DNA of 64,000 bases from Arthrobacter sp. AFG7.2 (GTDB lineage: Bacteria > Actinomycetota > Actinomycetes > Actinomycetales > Micrococcaceae). A program made the translations under genes and the position numbers. Every line of letters starts with the position of its first letter. Within the stretch, counting starts at the first letter, position 1. This document shows positions 53,097 through 61,055 of this stretch, piece by piece. The notes under the pieces were generated by a model. That model saw nothing but the letters and a program-made list of their open reading frames with translations, had not been told where the DNA came from and did not search any database. The stretch is from positions 186,001-250,000 of the forward strand of contig NZ_PJMB01000004.1 of NCBI RefSeq assembly GCF_002892835.1, read 5' to 3'.

Positions 53097-53141
53097 ACCT
53101 CCTGTTACGGAAATGCCGTAACCGCTTAGCCCAAAGGAGGT
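53097..53141 (+). promoter_or_regulatory. rpsF leader hairpin that can sequester the Shine-Dalgarno
   Basis: ACCTCCT (53097-53103) pairs perfectly with AGGAGGT (53135-53141), the rpsF Shine-Dalgarno. Directly inside, GTTACGG (53104-53110) pairs with CCGTAAC (53116-53122), leaving a 12-base bulge CGCTTAGCCCAA on the 3' side. The fold would hide the ribosome site. Leaders bound by the S6:S18 complex upstream of rpsF are known in bacteria. Confidence 0.6.
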
Positions 53142-53151
53142 GGGTTCACAT

Positions 53152-53457
53152 ATGCGTCCTTACGAATTGATGGTAATCATCGACCCCGAGGTCGAAGAGC
53201 GTACCGTTGAGCCGTCGCTTCAGAAGTTCCTGAACGTCATCACTAACGATGGTGGAACCATCGAAAAGGTTGACATCTGGGGCCGTCGCCGGCTGGCTTA
53301 CGAGATTAAGAAGAAGTCTGAAGGTATCTACGCCGTGGTGAACTTCACCGCCAAGCCGGACACCGCCAAGGAACTTGACCGCCAGCTGTCTCTTAACGAG
53401 ACCATCATGCGCACCAAGATCACCCGCCCCGAAGAGCAGAAGGTTGTTGCTGAGTAA
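53152..53457 (+). CDS. rpsF: 30S ribosomal protein S6
   Basis: A 101-aa platform protein of the small subunit that binds 16S rRNA together with S18, encoded two genes downstream. The N-terminus [16 protein letters not shown], the [12 protein letters not shown] stretch and the length fit the family closely. ATG at 53152 follows a strong AAAGGAGGT site; that site can be masked by the leader hairpin just upstream. First gene of rpsF-ssb-rpsR-rplI. Confidence 0.97.
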   Translation: MRPYELMVIIDPEVEERTVEPSLQKFLNVITNDGGTIEKVDIWGRRRLAYEIKKKSEGIYAVVNFTAKPDTAKELDRQLSLNETIMRTKITRPEEQKVVAE

Positions 53458-53530
53458 TTTCGGCACCGATTTTCATTCTTTACCCCGCAGGAACGCACTC
53501 TTCACCCAGGATCGAACAAGGAGGCAGTAG

Positions 53531-54121
53531 ATGGCAGGCGAAACCACCATTACGGTCATCGGTAATCTCACCAATGACCCTGAATTGCGGTTCACCCCGT
53601 CGGGTTCAGCAGTAGCGAACTTCACCATCGCTTCCACCCCGCGCACCTTTGACCGCCAGTCCAACGAGTGGAAGGACGGGGAAACCCTGTTCCTCCGCGC
53701 CGCTGTCTGGCGTGAAGCAGCCGAGAACGTCGCCGAGTCCCTCACCAAGGGCATGCGCGTGATTGTGACCGGCCGCCTGAAGAGCCGTTCCTACGAAACC
53801 AAAGAAGGCGAAAAGCGCACCGTTATCGAGCTTGAGGTCGATGAAATCGGCCCCAGCCTGCGCTACGCCAATGCCAAAGTCAACCGTACCCAGCGCTCCG
53901 GCGCCGGGGGTGCCGGAAGCGGCGCCCAGGGCGGCTTCGGCGGCGGCAACAGCGGCGGTGGCTTCGGCGGCGGCAACTCTGGTGGAAACCAGGGTGGCAA
54001 CTCCGGCGGAGGCTGGGGCGGCGGCAACCAGCAGGCTGCGCAGGATGACCCTTGGGCTACGCCCGGTGTCTCCAATGCAGGTGGCTGGGGCAACGGCCCC
54101 GATTCCGAACCTCCCTTCTAA
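53531..54121 (+). CDS. ssb: Single-stranded DNA-binding protein
   Basis: A 196-aa tetrameric OB-fold protein that protects single-stranded DNA in replication and repair. Residues about 1-110 are the OB fold ([38 protein letters not shown]). A Gly/Asn-rich tail follows, coded by repeated GGCGGC stretches, and the C-terminus ends in DSEPPF, close to the canonical DDDIPF partner-binding tip. AAGGAGG lies before the ATG. Position between rpsF and rpsR is standard in bacteria. Confidence 0.96.
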   Translation: MAGETTITVIGNLTNDPELRFTPSGSAVANFTIASTPRTFDRQSNEWKDGETLFLRAAVWREAAENVAESLTKGMRVIVTGRLKSRSYETKEGEKRTVIELEVDEIGPSLRYANAKVNRTQRSGAGGAGSGAQGGFGGGNSGGGFGGGNSGGNQGGNSGGGWGGGNQQAAQDDPWATPGVSNAGGWGNGPDSEPPF

Positions 54122-54155
54122 ATACCCACTAAGGTCCGACGACGGGATCGCCGAA

Positions 54156-54220
54156 GTGCCTTCGGGCACCAAGGTGACTGCCGCCGGGCCACCACCATCC
54201 CGTGGATCAACATCCACGGG
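54156..54220 (+). promoter_or_regulatory. Two hairpins in the ssb-rpsR intergenic leader
   Basis: GTGCC-TTCG-GGCAC (54156-54169) is a hairpin with the very stable UUCG tetraloop. CCCGTGGAT-CAAC-ATCCACGGG (54199-54220) is a perfect 9-bp stem. Both lie in the 122 bases between ssb and rpsR and could be processing, attenuation or ribosomal-protein binding sites. Confidence 0.55.
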
Positions 54221-54243
54221 CTCCCTAGAATAGGAGCTCCACG

Positions 54244-54483
54244 ATGGCTAAGGCTGAACTCCGTAAGCCCAAACCAAAGTCCAACCCCTTGAAGGCCGCT
54301 GACATCACTGTCATCGACTACAAGGACGTAGCATTGCTGCGCAAGTTCATCTCCGACCGCGGAAAGATCCGCGCCCGTCGCGTCACTGGCGTTACGGTGC
54401 AGGAACAGCGCAAGATCGCCCAGGCAATCAAGAACGCCCGCGAAGTTGCTCTGCTGCCTTACTCCGGCGCTGGCCGCGGCTAA
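54244..54483 (+). CDS. rpsR: 30S ribosomal protein S18
   Basis: A 79-aa basic protein that pairs with S6 on the small subunit platform. The core [20 protein letters not shown] and the ending [20 protein letters not shown] fit S18 throughout. No CXXC zinc motif is present, so this is a zinc-free (C-minus) form; I see no second rpsR in the window. Two stable hairpins lie in its leader. Confidence 0.97.
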   Translation: MAKAELRKPKPKSNPLKAADITVIDYKDVALLRKFISDRGKIRARRVTGVTVQEQRKIAQAIKNAREVALLPYSGAGRG

Positions 54484-54500
54484 GGAAGGGATTAACTAAC

Positions 54501-54953
54501 ATGGCAAAGCTCATTCTGACCCACGAAGTAACCGGTCTCGGTGCTGCTGGCGACGTTGTCGAGGTCAAGGACGGTTACGCCCGTAACTACCTGCTGCCGC
54601 GCAACTTCGCCCTGACCTGGTCGAAGGGTGGCGAGAAGCAGGTTGAGTCCATCAAGGCTGCCCGCGCCGCCCGCGAGCACGCTTCCCTGGAAGATGCTCA
54701 GAAGCAGGCCGCTGCACTGTCCTCCAAGCCGGTCAAGCTCGTTGTCAAGGCTGGCGAGACCGGACGCCTGTTCGGCACCGTCAAGCAGGGCGACGTCGCT
54801 GACGCTGTTGAGGCCGCTGGCCTTGGCCGCATCGACAAGCGCAAGGTTGAACTGCCGGCACACATCAAGTCGGTTGGTTCCTACCAGGCCAACGTCCGTC
54901 TGCACGAGGACGTTGCTGCTGTCATCGAACTCGACGTAGTGGCAGGCAAGTAG
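54501..54953 (+). CDS. rplI: 50S ribosomal protein L9
   Basis: A 150-aa two-domain protein of the large subunit. The N-terminal rRNA-binding domain reads [20 protein letters not shown] and [15 protein letters not shown] (family signature), joined by a long helix (about 40-75) to the C-terminal domain. Last gene of the ribosomal operon, 17 bases after rpsR and followed by a strong terminator. Confidence 0.97.
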   Translation: MAKLILTHEVTGLGAAGDVVEVKDGYARNYLLPRNFALTWSKGGEKQVESIKAARAAREHASLEDAQKQAAALSSKPVKLVVKAGETGRLFGTVKQGDVADAVEAAGLGRIDKRKVELPAHIKSVGSYQANVRLHEDVAAVIELDVVAGK

Positions 54954-54981
54954 TCTTCACGGCCTAACAGTCCTGACTGCA

Positions 54982-55023
54982 AAAAGACCCCCGTTGCCGG
55001 ATCCCGGCGGCGGGGGTCTTTTG
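54982..55023 (+). terminator. Intrinsic terminator of the rpsF-ssb-rpsR-rplI operon
   Basis: Perfect 12-bp stem: AAAAGACCCCCG (54982-54993) with CGGGGGTCTTTT (55011-55022), and the T-run forms part of the stem. It is the clearest rho-independent terminator on the plus strand. Confidence 0.92.
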
Positions 55024-55057
55024 CCTGCGCAACAAGAGCCGGTGATACCCTGCAGCG

Positions 55058-55909
55058 GTGACTTCAGAAGCCTCCCGCAGCCGTCCCTTCCACCAGGTCG
55101 ATGTCTTCTCCCGGAAGGCCTACCGCGGAAATCCGCTCGCCGTCGTCGTGGATGCAGAGGGACTGACCGCCGAGCAGATGCAGCAGTTTGCCAACTGGAC
55201 CAACCTGTCCGAGACCACATTCCTGTTGCCCCCTGCCGATCCCCGTGCCGACTACCGGGTCCGTATCTTCACCGGCAGTGAAGAATTCCCGTTCGCAGGA
55301 CATCCCACGCTGGGGTCGGCGCACACTTGGCTCGAGTGCGGCGGTGTGCCCAAATCGCCGGGTTTCGTGGTCCAGGAGTGCGGCGCCGGACTGGTCCGGG
55401 TCAGGCGGGATGACGGGAGGCTGGCCTTCGCCGCGCCTCCGTTGACCCGGTACGGGCCGGTGGACGGGGCAGTGATGCAGCGGCTTGCTGCCGGGCTCGG
55501 GCTTCCTGAGGATGAACTCCTGGACGCGTCGTGGCTTGTTAATGGCCCGGAGTGGATCGGCGTGCTGCTCAGGTCTGCAGAACAGGTGCGGGACGTGAAA
55601 CCTGACTTCGGGGCCATGGGCAGCCTGAAGGTTGGAATTATCGGACCGGAGCGGGGAACGGCCGGCACCGACTTCGAGGTCCGCACGTTCATCCCGGGCG
55701 ATGCCATGCTGGAGGACCCCGTCACCGGAAGTTTCAACGCCGGAGCAGCCCAGTGGCTGATTGGCAGCGGCAGGGCTCCAAACCGCTACGTGGCGGCCCA
55801 GGGAACGGTCCTGGGACGGGCCGGGCGTGTCCACGTCGAAGCGGAAGGCGATGACATCTGGGTCGGCGGCTACTCAACCACCTGCATCCGTGGGTCGGTG
55901 CTGCAGTAG
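55058..55909 (+). CDS. PhzF family isomerase-like protein
   Basis: A 283-aa protein of the phenazine-biosynthesis PhzF/diaminopimelate-epimerase fold. Family features include FHQVDVFSRKAYRGNPLAVV with the conserved N-P-A/L-V, a glutamate in LSETTFLLPP that is the likely catalytic acid, FAGHPTLGSAH and EDPVTGSFNAGAAQWL. No phenazine genes are nearby, so the role is unknown; most family members act on unidentified small molecules. GTG start 58 bases downstream of the operon terminator. Confidence 0.9.
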   Translation: MTSEASRSRPFHQVDVFSRKAYRGNPLAVVVDAEGLTAEQMQQFANWTNLSETTFLLPPADPRADYRVRIFTGSEEFPFAGHPTLGSAHTWLECGGVPKSPGFVVQECGAGLVRVRRDDGRLAFAAPPLTRYGPVDGAVMQRLAAGLGLPEDELLDASWLVNGPEWIGVLLRSAEQVRDVKPDFGAMGSLKVGIIGPERGTAGTDFEVRTFIPGDAMLEDPVTGSFNAGAAQWLIGSGRAPNRYVAAQGTVLGRAGRVHVEAEGDDIWVGGYSTTCIRGSVLQ

Positions 55910-55998
55910 ACGCGGGCGGGAATAGACCGGGAACCTTCTCCGTTCACAAGGTAGATGCAAACGCATATATGAAGTGATTGAGTAACAGGAGAATTGCC

Positions 55999-56625
55999 AT
56001 GGAGACCCGCCGCATCACAGTCCTTTCCGCCGGACTCGGCGTACCGTCCTCAAGCCGCCTGCTGGCCGACCAGCTCTCCGGGGCGGCCGGGCGGCACCTT
56101 CGCGCTGCGGGCCTCAGTGTGCAGGTGGACGTCGTCGAGCTCCGCGACCTGGCGGTGGACATCGCGAACAACTTCGTCACCGGCTACGCCGCGCCAGCGC
56201 TCGCTGAGGTGATCGCGGGGGTGGAAGCCTCGGACGGCATCATTGCCGTGACGCCAGTCTTCAGCGCCTCCTACAGCGGGCTTTTCAAGTCCTTCATTGA
56301 CGTTCTTGATCCCAAGTCGCTGGACGGCAAGGCCGTCCTGCTCGGCGCTACCGGCGGTACGGACCGCCACCAGATGGTCCTGGACTATGCCCTGCGCCCG
56401 CTGTTCAGCTACCTGCGCACCAGGACGGCGGCGACGGGCGTCTTCGCCGGTCCCCAGGACTGGGGGACTGCGGACGACGGCGGATCCACACTTTCGGAGC
56501 GCATTGACCGGGCAGCCGGTGAGTTCAGCAGGCTCCTCGAAGGACCGCAACCGGGCCGCAAGCCTGCTCTCCTGGAGTCCATGCCCTTTGAGCAGCTGCT
56601 CGCAGGAATCTCAGGCCCCCGCTGA
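55999..56625 (+). CDS. NADPH-dependent FMN reductase (CE1759-like)
   Basis: A 208-aa flavodoxin-fold protein. RRITVLSAGLGVPSSSRLLA forms the phosphate-binding loop, TPVFSASYSGLFKSFIDVL the flavin-binding middle, LGATGGTDRHQ a further FMN-contacting loop. It belongs to the FMN reductase family common in Corynebacteriales and relatives. ATG at 55999 follows AGGAG with a 7-base spacer. It probably supplies reduced flavin or reduces quinone-like substrates. Confidence 0.86.
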   Translation: METRRITVLSAGLGVPSSSRLLADQLSGAAGRHLRAAGLSVQVDVVELRDLAVDIANNFVTGYAAPALAEVIAGVEASDGIIAVTPVFSASYSGLFKSFIDVLDPKSLDGKAVLLGATGGTDRHQMVLDYALRPLFSYLRTRTAATGVFAGPQDWGTADDGGSTLSERIDRAAGEFSRLLEGPQPGRKPALLESMPFEQLLAGISGPR

Positions 56626-56677
56626 GGCCTCGGCGCGGGCACCGAACGTTCCCGCTCTGCCGGTCGTTGTGCGGAAC

Positions 56678-57019
56678 ATGAGATGTCCCGTGGATTCCGT
56701 AGAACTGATGATGACCGAACGCAGCGGAGTGGAAATTGACTACTGTCCGCAGTGTCGCGGGGTGTGGCTCGACCGGGGAGAGCTGGATAAGATCCTGGAC
56801 CGCGCTGCTGACCTGATGCCGGGAAGTCCGGGCCCGGCCCGGCCGGCAAATCCAGGACCCGGGATCACCCCGCCGCCCCTCTATCCCAACTTCGAGGTCA
56901 GGCGGGAGCAGCCCGGCTATGAGGGCCGCAAGCACGGCAGCCAGGGCTACGACCGCGGCCACGACCGGCGGCGCCCGAAAAAGAAGGAAGGCTGGCTGGG
57001 CGAGCTGTTCGACTTCTAG
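56678..57019 (+). CDS. Zinc-ribbon protein (zf-TFIIB family)
   Basis: A small protein of about 113 aa. The zinc-ribbon core reads MRCPVD ... ERSGVEIDYCPQCRGVWLDRGELDKI, highly typical of the zf-TFIIB family. The first knuckle has a single Cys (C-P-V-D) as in many members. The tail is Pro-rich then Arg/Lys-rich and ends in GWLGELFDF. Start is inferred: the frame continues upstream into the reductase gene, and ATG at 56678 begins at the domain edge without a strong ribosome site; GTG a few codons earlier is possible. Function of the family is poorly known. Confidence 0.82.
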   Translation: MRCPVDSVELMMTERSGVEIDYCPQCRGVWLDRGELDKILDRAADLMPGSPGPARPANPGPGITPPPLYPNFEVRREQPGYEGRKHGSQGYDRGHDRRRPKKKEGWLGELFDF

Positions 57020-57035
57020 GCTTCCCTGCAGGTTG

Positions 57036-57608
57036 TCAGTCGTCGAGCAGGGCGATAAATTCCCTGGCCTGCTTCATCGAGATGTCGGAGTGCCGGGTCA
57101 GTGCGGTTGCTGCCGCTTCGGTATCGCCGCTGCGGGCAAGGGTGCGGATCCGGCCGTAAATCTCATCGTTCAGCATGTTGCTGCTGACCTCCCGGGTTAC
57201 GTCGCCTTTGCTGGCAATGGCCCGGTAACGGTAAGGGAACCGCTGTGGTGCGTCATCGTCGTCCTCAGCCTCGACAGGGGCAGGTTCCGGACGGCGGAAC
57301 GGCTGTGGATGGGCGGCCAGCGCCGCCACAGCGTCCCTGGAGGCGCGCAGCCCGTCGCCGGTGGCCTCGTAGTACAGCTTTATGGCGGCCATGGCCTGGC
57401 CCTGGGCGATCAGCGCGTAGAGCCGCCGATGTTCATCTTCGGAAAGCTTCGCGGCGGCCGTGCGCGCCAACTCGGCGGAACTGGCAGCGGGCGCCTGGTG
57501 CCCGGCGGTGCCGGTGGCTGCCTTTCGCCTGCTGATAGCACGGGCGGCGACGGTAACTCCGGCGGCAACGGCGACGAGGATGAGGACAGGGACCACAAGG
57601 GATTCCAT
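57036..57608 (-). CDS. Membrane-anchored protein with two L7/L12-C-terminal-like segments
   Basis: A 190-aa protein of unknown function. One N-terminal helix (MESLVVPVLILVAVAAGVTV) anchors it. Residues about 57-97 (LIAQGQAMAAIKLYYEATGD) and about 150-188 (IRTLARSGDTEAAATALTRH) both resemble the C-terminal domain of ribosomal protein L7/L12 (pattern A-I-K-x-x-x-E-x-T-G-x-x-L-x-x-A). An acidic Pro-rich linker separates them. The gene is three bases downstream of the 91-aa gene, in one operon. Confidence 0.6.
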   Translation of the reverse strand: MESLVVPVLILVAVAAGVTVAARAISRRKAATGTAGHQAPAASSAELARTAAAKLSEDEHRRLYALIAQGQAMAAIKLYYEATGDGLRASRDAVAALAAHPQPFRRPEPAPVEAEDDDDAPQRFPYRYRAIASKGDVTREVSSNMLNDEIYGRIRTLARSGDTEAAATALTRHSDISMKQAREFIALLDD

Positions 57609-57611
57609 TTT

Positions 57612-57887
57612 CTAAAGCCGTTCTGTGTACTTCCTGGCGGTGGCCAGATCTGAGTGCATCGCCTGGGTGTTCTGGCTTGGCCGGGTTTTGGCCTCCAGCT
57701 GTGCGCGCGCAGCGGTGGCAGCCTGAACCTGGGCTGCATAGTGCTCCGCCGAACGCTCCGCCAGGTCACGCTGGTACCTCTCGGCATCCGAGATGCCCGC
57801 ATCGCGCGGACTGAGTGCCGAGGCAAGACCCCAAATGAGAGCGACCAGCACGATTGCCGGCAGCAGTACCAGCAGTAGTTCGCCCAT
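57612..57887 (-). CDS. Small membrane-anchored protein of unknown function
   Basis: A 91-aa protein with one N-terminal helix (LLLVLLPAIVLVALIWGLAS) and a charged helical tail rich in Ala, Glu, Arg and Gln that may form a coiled coil (residues about 38-68). No known domain. First gene of a two-gene operon with the L7/L12-like protein; its start lies beside the DnaA-box-rich region. Confidence 0.6.
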   Translation of the reverse strand: MGELLLVLLPAIVLVALIWGLASALSPRDAGISDAERYQRDLAERSAEHYAAQVQAATAARAQLEAKTRPSQNTQAMHSDLATARKYTERL

Positions 57888-58544
57888 GTATAGAGCTTAT
57901 GCCAGATCACCTTTATCCACAGCAATATTCACCACTCCGCATCCGGATCACCCTGCGGCAGGGCGGCTCTTTGGCGATGGCAGCGACTTCCCTGCAGCGA
58001 TCAGGATGAACTGTGTCACGCCACTGGTATGGGGCGGCTTGGAGGCACGGCGCGAGCCACAGGCTGTGGATGAAATGCACCGGAAGAAATATTTACTCCA
58101 CATGCTGGGTTCACCATCGGCGCAGGTCAGAGGCATATAGCGGGTAAAAGTTTTTCGCTTTCCACAGCCTTTCCCACAGGCTGTGCACAAGCTATGCCCA
58201 TTACTGCACAGGTTTTCCACAGGCTGGTGCACAGGCTGGCTTTGCTGCTGGAGCCAGGGCGGCTAGCGTAGCGGGGTACCTGTTTTCAGGGCTCCGGTTG
58301 TTCCGCAGGGATGCTGAAACAGCAGCCCGCGAGACCGCGGGAATCCGACGAAAAGGCCTGTTGTGGAAAACCTGTGGATAGTGGGGATAACTCTCAGCGT
58401 CCGCATCTGGAAGGGGCGGATTCCCGGCGTTGTCGCACCCCGCTGGTACATCTGAACAGGTAGCCGAGTCCAGTCCGGGCGACGCTCAGCAGGATGGTTA
58501 ACCACCGGGCCCCGAGGTCCCGGTTCACTTGGAGGACGGCAGCT
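57888..58544. promoter_or_regulatory. 657-base region before dnaB rich in DnaA-box-like sequences
   Basis: No gene is convincing. DnaA-box-like 9-mers: TTATCCACA (57913-57921, perfect), TGTGGATGA (58065-58073), CTTTCCACA (58158-58166), TTTCCCACA (58170-58178), reverse TTGTGCACA (58182-58190), TTTTCCACA (58213-58221), TGTGGAAAA (58362-58370) and TGTGGATAG (58373-58381). Consensus used: TTWTNCACA or TTGTCCACA. The cluster probably regulates dnaB or titrates DnaA. Confidence 0.55.
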
Positions 58545-59927
58545 TTGTCAATCGCGCATCTGGACCCGGTAGAAACAACGCGCGGATCAGACGTGAGCCG
58601 AAAGCCGCCACAGGACATCCCCGCCGAGCAGTCTGTTCTGGGCGGCATGATGTTGTCCAAGGACGCCATTGCCGACGTCGTGGAAATCCTTCGGGGACAG
58701 GATTTCTACCGTCCCGCCCATGAAACCATTTATGAAGCCATCATCGACCTCTACGGCCGCGGCGAACCGGCAGATGCCGTCACAGTCTCCGATGAGCTGA
58801 CCAAGCGTGCCGAGATCAACCGGATCGGTGGACCTGCTTATCTGCACGAGCTGATCCAGACCGTTCCCACGGCCGCCAATGCAGGATATTACGCGGAGAT
58901 CGTGGCCGAACGCGCCGTCCTGCGGCGCCTGGTCAACGCCGGCACCAAGATCGTCCAGCTGGGCTACGGTTCGGACGGCGAGGTGGAAGACCTGGTAAAC
59001 CAGGCCCAGGCCGAGGTCTACGCGGTGGCCGAGCGGCGCACTGCCGAGGACTACGTGGTGCTCAAGGATGTCATGGAGTCCACCGTGGACGAGATCGAGG
59101 CGTCCGGGCACCGTGGAGAGGGCATGACGGGTGTGCCCACCGGCTTCTACGAACTTGATGAACTTACACACGGCCTCCACCCTGGCCAGATGATTGTCAT
59201 CGCAGCGAGGCCCGCAGTTGGCAAATCCACCTTCGCCCTCGACTTTGCCCGCTCCGCCGCCATCAAAAACAACCTGGCCACAGTCATGTTCTCGCTCGAA
59301 ATGGGCCGGAATGAAATTGCCATGCGCCTCCTCTCGGCGGAGGCAACCATCGGGTTGCAGGACCTCCGCAAGGGAACCATCAAGGACGAGCAGTGGTCCA
59401 AGATCGCCACCACCATGGGCCGGATGAACGACGCGCCCCTGTTTATCGACGACAGCCCCAACATGTCCCTGATGGAAATCCGTGCCAAGTGCCGGCGGTT
59501 GAAGCAGCAGCACGACCTTAAGCTCGTCATCCTGGACTACCTGCAGCTCATGAGCTCGGGAAAGAAAGTGGAGTCCCGCCAGCAGGAAGTGTCCGAGTTT
59601 TCGCGTGCGCTGAAGCTCCTGGCCAAGGAACTGCAGGTCCCCGTCATCGCCCTGTCCCAGCTCAACCGTGGTTCTGAGCAGCGCCAGGATAAGCGGCCCA
59701 TGGTCTCTGACCTTCGCGAATCCGGGTCAATTGAGCAGGATGCGGACATGGTGATTCTGCTTCACCGCGAGGACGTGTACGACAAGGAGTCCCCGCGCGC
59801 CGGCGAAGCCGACATCCTGGTGGCAAAGCACCGTAACGGCCCCACCAAGGACATTGTGGTGGCCTTCCAGGGCCACTACTCCCGGTTCGCGAATATGGCG
59901 GCCGACGCCGGCGGCGGCGGCTTCTAG
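58545..59927 (+). CDS. dnaB: Replicative DNA helicase DnaB
   Basis: A 460-aa hexameric helicase that unwinds DNA at the fork. The N-terminal domain (PPQDIPAEQSVLGGMMLSKD) is followed by a RecA-like domain with Walker A ARPAVGKST near residue 224, Walker B VILDYLQLM and the QLNRGSEQR motif. No intein is present. The TTG at 58545 is chosen: GGAGG lies nine bases before it, and the product then starts MSIAHLDPVE, as expected for relatives; the frame extends to 58494 without a ribosome site. It sits alone after a long regulatory gap. Confidence 0.95.
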   Translation: MSIAHLDPVETTRGSDVSRKPPQDIPAEQSVLGGMMLSKDAIADVVEILRGQDFYRPAHETIYEAIIDLYGRGEPADAVTVSDELTKRAEINRIGGPAYLHELIQTVPTAANAGYYAEIVAERAVLRRLVNAGTKIVQLGYGSDGEVEDLVNQAQAEVYAVAERRTAEDYVVLKDVMESTVDEIEASGHRGEGMTGVPTGFYELDELTHGLHPGQMIVIAARPAVGKSTFALDFARSAAIKNNLATVMFSLEMGRNEIAMRLLSAEATIGLQDLRKGTIKDEQWSKIATTMGRMNDAPLFIDDSPNMSLMEIRAKCRRLKQQHDLKLVILDYLQLMSSGKKVESRQQEVSEFSRALKLLAKELQVPVIALSQLNRGSEQRQDKRPMVSDLRESGSIEQDADMVILLHREDVYDKESPRAGEADILVAKHRNGPTKDIVVAFQGHYSRFANMAADAGGGGF

Positions 59928-59954
59928 GGACAGGGGGCGGCCGCGGCTGCGGGC

Positions 59955-60926
59955 TTAGCCCTGCGCCAGCAAGTGGTTCGGCAGGCGGTTGCCGGGGGCC
60001 GTTCCCCTGATCTCCAGGAGTTCGCGCGCGTGGGCGTGCAGCCTCTTGTCCTCCTCGCTCACCGGGATCCAGGACGGAACGGGTACTGAGTTGCCTTCGG
60101 TGTCGCGGGCCACCATCACTGTCAGGCAGTAGGTTGTAAGGTTCATGTCCCGGCTCTTGGGGTCGCCGGACCGGACATGGACGGCGATGTGCATGCCTTT
60201 CGTCCCCGTGTACACCAGGCGCGCCTCCACCTCCACCACGTGGCCGATCAGCAGCGGGCGGTAGAACCGCACCCCGCCGGAGAACACGGCTACGGTGTCC
60301 ATCCCGCAGTACCGCGAGGCACACACGTAGGCGGCCTCATCAATCCACTTCATCACGATTCCGCCATGGACTTTTCCGCCCCAGTTCACGTCCGTAGGCG
60401 CGGCCATGAACCGTAGGGTGACACGTTCGGCGGTACCGGCGCCGGTATATTCCTGCCGGTTCATGGCTTCGACAATCTGCTCGCGGACCTTGATCCGGGC
60501 CAGGGCGTGATCCCGCTGCTCCACCTCACCGGCTGTGACGGGCTCGAACTGCTGTACGGGGATCGGCTTTCCGTCCTCCCCGACCGCTACGAAGATCACC
60601 ATGCACTGGCTCCGCATGGTTGCAGGGCCGCCCTTGGGGTCGCCGGAGGAGACGACGGTTCGAATATGCATCGAGGACCGGCCCGTGTAAACAATGGTGG
60701 CTTCCACTTCCACCATGTCGCCGCTGTTGACCGGGTCCGCGAAGTGGATGTTCCCCACGTAGGCAGTGACGCAGTAGGACTTGGCCCAGCCCACGGCGGC
60801 AGCGTAAGCGGCTTTGTCCACCCATTCCAGGACGGTTCCGGCGTCGACCGAGCCGCTGTGGCCCACGTCCATGGGTGCGGCCAGGAAGCGGAGGGTCACT
60901 GAGTTGGAAGCACGGGTCTCGGTCAT
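59955..60926 (-). CDS. Acyl-CoA thioesterase with two hotdog domains
   Basis: A 323-aa protein made of two tandem 4HBT-type hotdog domains (about 8-140 and 165-300). The C-terminal domain has DVNWGGKVHGG and MKWIDEAAY, the usual Asn/His-Gly-Gly/Asp active-site set. The N-terminal domain keeps the aspartate (LEWVDKAAY) but reads DVGHSGSVDAG, losing the Asn and His-Gly-Gly. It hydrolyses acyl-CoA thioesters, probably with one active site type. Gene is convergent with dnaB, 27 bases apart. Confidence 0.88.
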   Translation of the reverse strand: MTETRASNSVTLRFLAAPMDVGHSGSVDAGTVLEWVDKAAYAAAVGWAKSYCVTAYVGNIHFADPVNSGDMVEVEATIVYTGRSSMHIRTVVSSGDPKGGPATMRSQCMVIFVAVGEDGKPIPVQQFEPVTAGEVEQRDHALARIKVREQIVEAMNRQEYTGAGTAERVTLRFMAAPTDVNWGGKVHGGIVMKWIDEAAYVCASRYCGMDTVAVFSGGVRFYRPLLIGHVVEVEARLVYTGTKGMHIAVHVRSGDPKSRDMNLTTYCLTVMVARDTEGNSVPVPSWIPVSEEDKRLHAHARELLEIRGTAPGNRLPNHLLAQG

Positions 60927-60991
60927 GCTGCGATCTTACTGATGCCACTGGTTACCCATCAGTTGGCAGCGCAACATTGGAGCCAACAGCA

Positions 60992-61023
60992 CTGCCCCGC
61001 CCGCCGAAGGGCGGACGGGGCAG
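60992..61023 (-). terminator. Terminator after the rhamnogalacturonan lyase gene
   Basis: CTGCCCCG...CGGGGCAG (8 bp) extended by CCGCC/GGCGG after one mismatch, with a GAAG loop. It lies 33 bases past the lyase stop at 61056 on the minus strand. No U-tract is seen. Confidence 0.6.
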
Positions 61024-61055
61024 GGCTTGTCACTGGGGGGGGCGCTGGCCGCAGC

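Noticed and set aside
57913..57935. TTATCCACA followed by AATATTC before dnaB looks like part of the 31-bp glycan box
   Set aside because: The two-base insertion and the lack of the other blocks make it better explained as a DnaA box.
58494..58540. A tRNA-like T-arm string (GGTTC context) upstream of dnaB
   Set aside because: No acceptor stem or anticodon arm can be drawn around it; the resemblance is limited to a few bases.
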